A stretch of DNA of 64,000 nt from Flavobacterium granuli. GTDB lineage: Bacteria; Bacteroidota; Bacteroidia; Flavobacteriales; Flavobacteriaceae. Of the stretch, positions 62,776-64,000 are shown in pieces. Within the stretch, counting starts at the first letter, position 1; each line of letters starts with the position of its first letter. The position numbers and the translations under genes are program-made. The notes beneath the pieces are model-generated. The model was not told the origin of the DNA. It made no database searches and worked only from the letters and a program-made list of their open reading frames with translations. The DNA lies in assembly GCF_900129705.1 (NCBI RefSeq), contig NZ_FQWO01000009.1, positions 62,001 through 126,000 on the forward strand, written 5' to 3'.

Positions 62776-64000
62776 ATGCAAAAAAAAGTAATTTTAATCA
62801 GTACCTGCCTACTCTTAGGTCTCCATCAGGGAACATTAGCTCAAAGCAAGAAAAAAAAGGACAAACAAACCAATTCTGTTTCAGCACCAGCCGCCAAAAA
62901 ACCGGAAGAGAAAAAAGGTCCAAAACCGTACAATAAGGTTATTGACTCTACTGCTGTAACTCAAAAAGGACTTATTGACATCCATAAAATGGATAATAAA
63001 TATCTTTTTGAAATTCCTGCTGATCTTTTAGGTACTGAAATCATGACCATCACCCGCTTTTCTAAAACTCCTGCCGGAGGAGGTATTTTTGGCGGAGAAG
63101 AAGTAAACAAACAGGTAATTCAATTTGAAAAAGGAATCAATAATACTATCTTATTGCGTTCCATTACTTATGTTATCATGTCATCAGCTGAAGATAAACC
63201 GCTAGCGCAAGCCGTTAATAATTCCTCGGCAAATCCTATAATTGCGAGCTATGATATTTTGGCCATCAAGAAAAATGACAAAGAAAAAACAGAAGCTTCC
63301 TATGTTATTGACATGACTCCTACTTTTGAAGCTGATATACAGACTTTTTCTTTGGATCCTGTAAAAAAACAAACTCTTAGCATTCAAGCTTTCCAAAAGG
63401 ATCGCTCTTTTATCCAAAAAATAAGCAGTTATCCTATTAATACCGAAATCAGAACAGTTAAAACCTTTTCGACTGTTCCAAATTTGATTTCGTTGAGTCC
63501 AGCGCCAAGAATAGGTGCTAATTTACCTGCAGCCCTAGATTCTGGAGTACTTACGGTAGAACTAAACACTTCGATGATTGCTTTACCCAAAAAACCAATG
63601 CGCAAAAGAACCTTTGATGCACGTGTGGGATATTTTGCCAATCAATATGGTTTGTTTGAAGAAGATTCCCAGAAATCTGATAAGGAAATTTTTGCCGTTA
63701 GATGGCGCCTAGAACCAAAATCAAAGGAAGACGCTGAAAAACAAAAAAGAGGCGAATTGATAGAACCTGAGAAACCAATTGTTTATTATATTGATCCGGC
63801 TACACCCGAAAAATGGAAAAAACACATCAAACAGGGAATTGACGACTGGCAAGTTGCTTTTGAGCATGCGGGCTGGAAAAATGCCATTCGCGGTGAATAT
63901 TGGCCGGAAAATGATCCTACAATGAGTCTAGAAGATGCCCGTTTTTCAGTATTGCGTTATTTTGCCGCCGAAATCCAAAATGCTTACGGTCCAAATGTTC
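62776..64000 (+). CDS. Zinc-dependent metalloprotease, DUF5117/DUF5118 type (3' truncated by window edge)
   Basis: The frame is open from ATG 62776 to the window end, giving 408 visible codons. A signal peptide (VILISTCLLLGLHQGTLAQ) precedes a lysine-rich linker. DUF5118-like and DUF5117-like segments follow: KYLFEIPADLLGTEIMTITRFSK, FDARVGYFANQYG and KPIVYYIDPATPEKWKKHIKQGIDDWQVAFEHAGW. These are the N-terminal part of large (~800-residue) Bacteroidota metalloproteases; the HExxH zinc motif would lie beyond the edge. It is likely periplasmic or outer-membrane associated. Confidence 0.88.
   Translation, partial: MQKKVILISTCLLLGLHQGTLAQSKKKKDKQTNSVSAPAAKKPEEKKGPKPYNKVIDSTAVTQKGLIDIHKMDNKYLFEIPADLLGTEIMTITRFSKTPAGGGIFGGEEVNKQVIQFEKGINNTILLRSITYVIMSSAEDKPLAQAVNNSSANPIIASYDILAIKKNDKEKTEASYVIDMTPTFEADIQTFSLDPVKKQTLSIQAFQKDRSFIQKISSYPINTEIRTVKTFSTVPNLISLSPAPRIGANLPAALDSGVLTVELNTSMIALPKKPMRKRTFDARVGYFANQYGLFEEDSQKSDKEIFAVRWRLEPKSKEDAEKQKRGELIEPEKPIVYYIDPATPEKWKKHIKQGIDDWQVAFEHAGWKNAIRGEYWPENDPTMSLEDARFSVLRYFAAEIQNAYGPNV

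Noticed and set aside
1..64000. tRNA, rRNA, CRISPR arrays, insertion sequences, phage or defence genes
   Set aside because: I looked for cloverleaf-like sequences, regularly spaced repeats, transposases, integrases and restriction or toxin genes and recognised none; small RNAs cannot be excluded by eye.

Overview
The window is AT-rich DNA from a Bacteroidota chromosome, most likely Flavobacterium or a close relative. Four things point there. Protein families largely confined to the phylum are present (DUF4835/PorD, a BT_3928-type DoxX protein, DUF1599, DUF6913- and DUF6495-like proteins). The synteny bamD-rpoZ-coaBC-DUF4835-recN and rpsF-rpsR-rplI is typical. Genes start after A-rich leaders rather than clear Shine-Dalgarno sites. 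Promoters carry the flavobacterial -7 box TAnnTTTG, three of them with TTG exactly 19 bp upstream. No rRNA, tRNA, CRISPR array, insertion sequence, prophage or plasmid gene was seen. The window reads as ordinary chromosome with a few accessory islands.

Layout. 1-3.3 kb (+): the end of an exonuclease/GIY-YIG protein, a K+ channel with a zinc ribbon, miaA and an acyl-ACP thioesterase. 3.3-15.2 kb (-): an RprXY-like two-component pair, coaE and a glycosyltransferase, fabV, then the bamD-rpoZ-coaBC-DUF4835-recN operon and dapA with a DUF6913 gene. 15.2-17.1 kb (+): a 5'-nucleotidase split into two genes, C-terminal half first. 17.1-21.7 kb (-): a membrane protein, ligA, a DUF6495-like gene and the S6-S18-L9 operon. 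21.8-27.5 kb: a LytTR regulator (+), then priA, a DUF2147 protein, a BrkB/YihY protein and nadC (-). 27.8-32.9 kb (+): a secreted GH101 glycosidase, a secreted adenosine deaminase and rlmH. 33-34.5 kb (-): folP and a lipoprotein. 34.6-41.3 kb (+): DUF1599, a DoxX/MauE-like protein, a TlpA thioredoxin, tpiA, prmA, clpS, a sterol desaturase and a lysoplasmalogenase. 41.4-48.5 kb: a divergent locus with two YeeE/YedE half-proteins (-) facing TolC, RND adaptor, RND permease and DUF2892 (+). 48.6-64 kb: a U32 peptidase, a lipoprotein, kdsA with an outer-membrane-like protein, a PAS histidine kinase, an AI-2E exporter, an M28 peptidase, the pta-ackA operon, corA with an unknown membrane gene, and the start of a large zinc metalloprotease.

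How the parts connect. Several exported enzymes fit a scavenging life: GH101 would release core-1 O-glycans from mucin-like glycoproteins, and the split nucleotidase and adenosine deaminase would turn external nucleotides into inosine or hypoxanthine. pta-ackA gives overflow acetate and ATP. The most interesting locus is the YeeE/RND/DUF2892 cluster. Its divergent intergenic region carries a 14-bp Crp/Fnr-like near-palindrome about 41.5 bp before the inferred start of the efflux operon, next to a good -7 box with no -33 box. That is the geometry of an activator-dependent promoter and suggests coordinated control of sulfur-compound uptake and efflux. I did not find a clearly new defence or mobile system.
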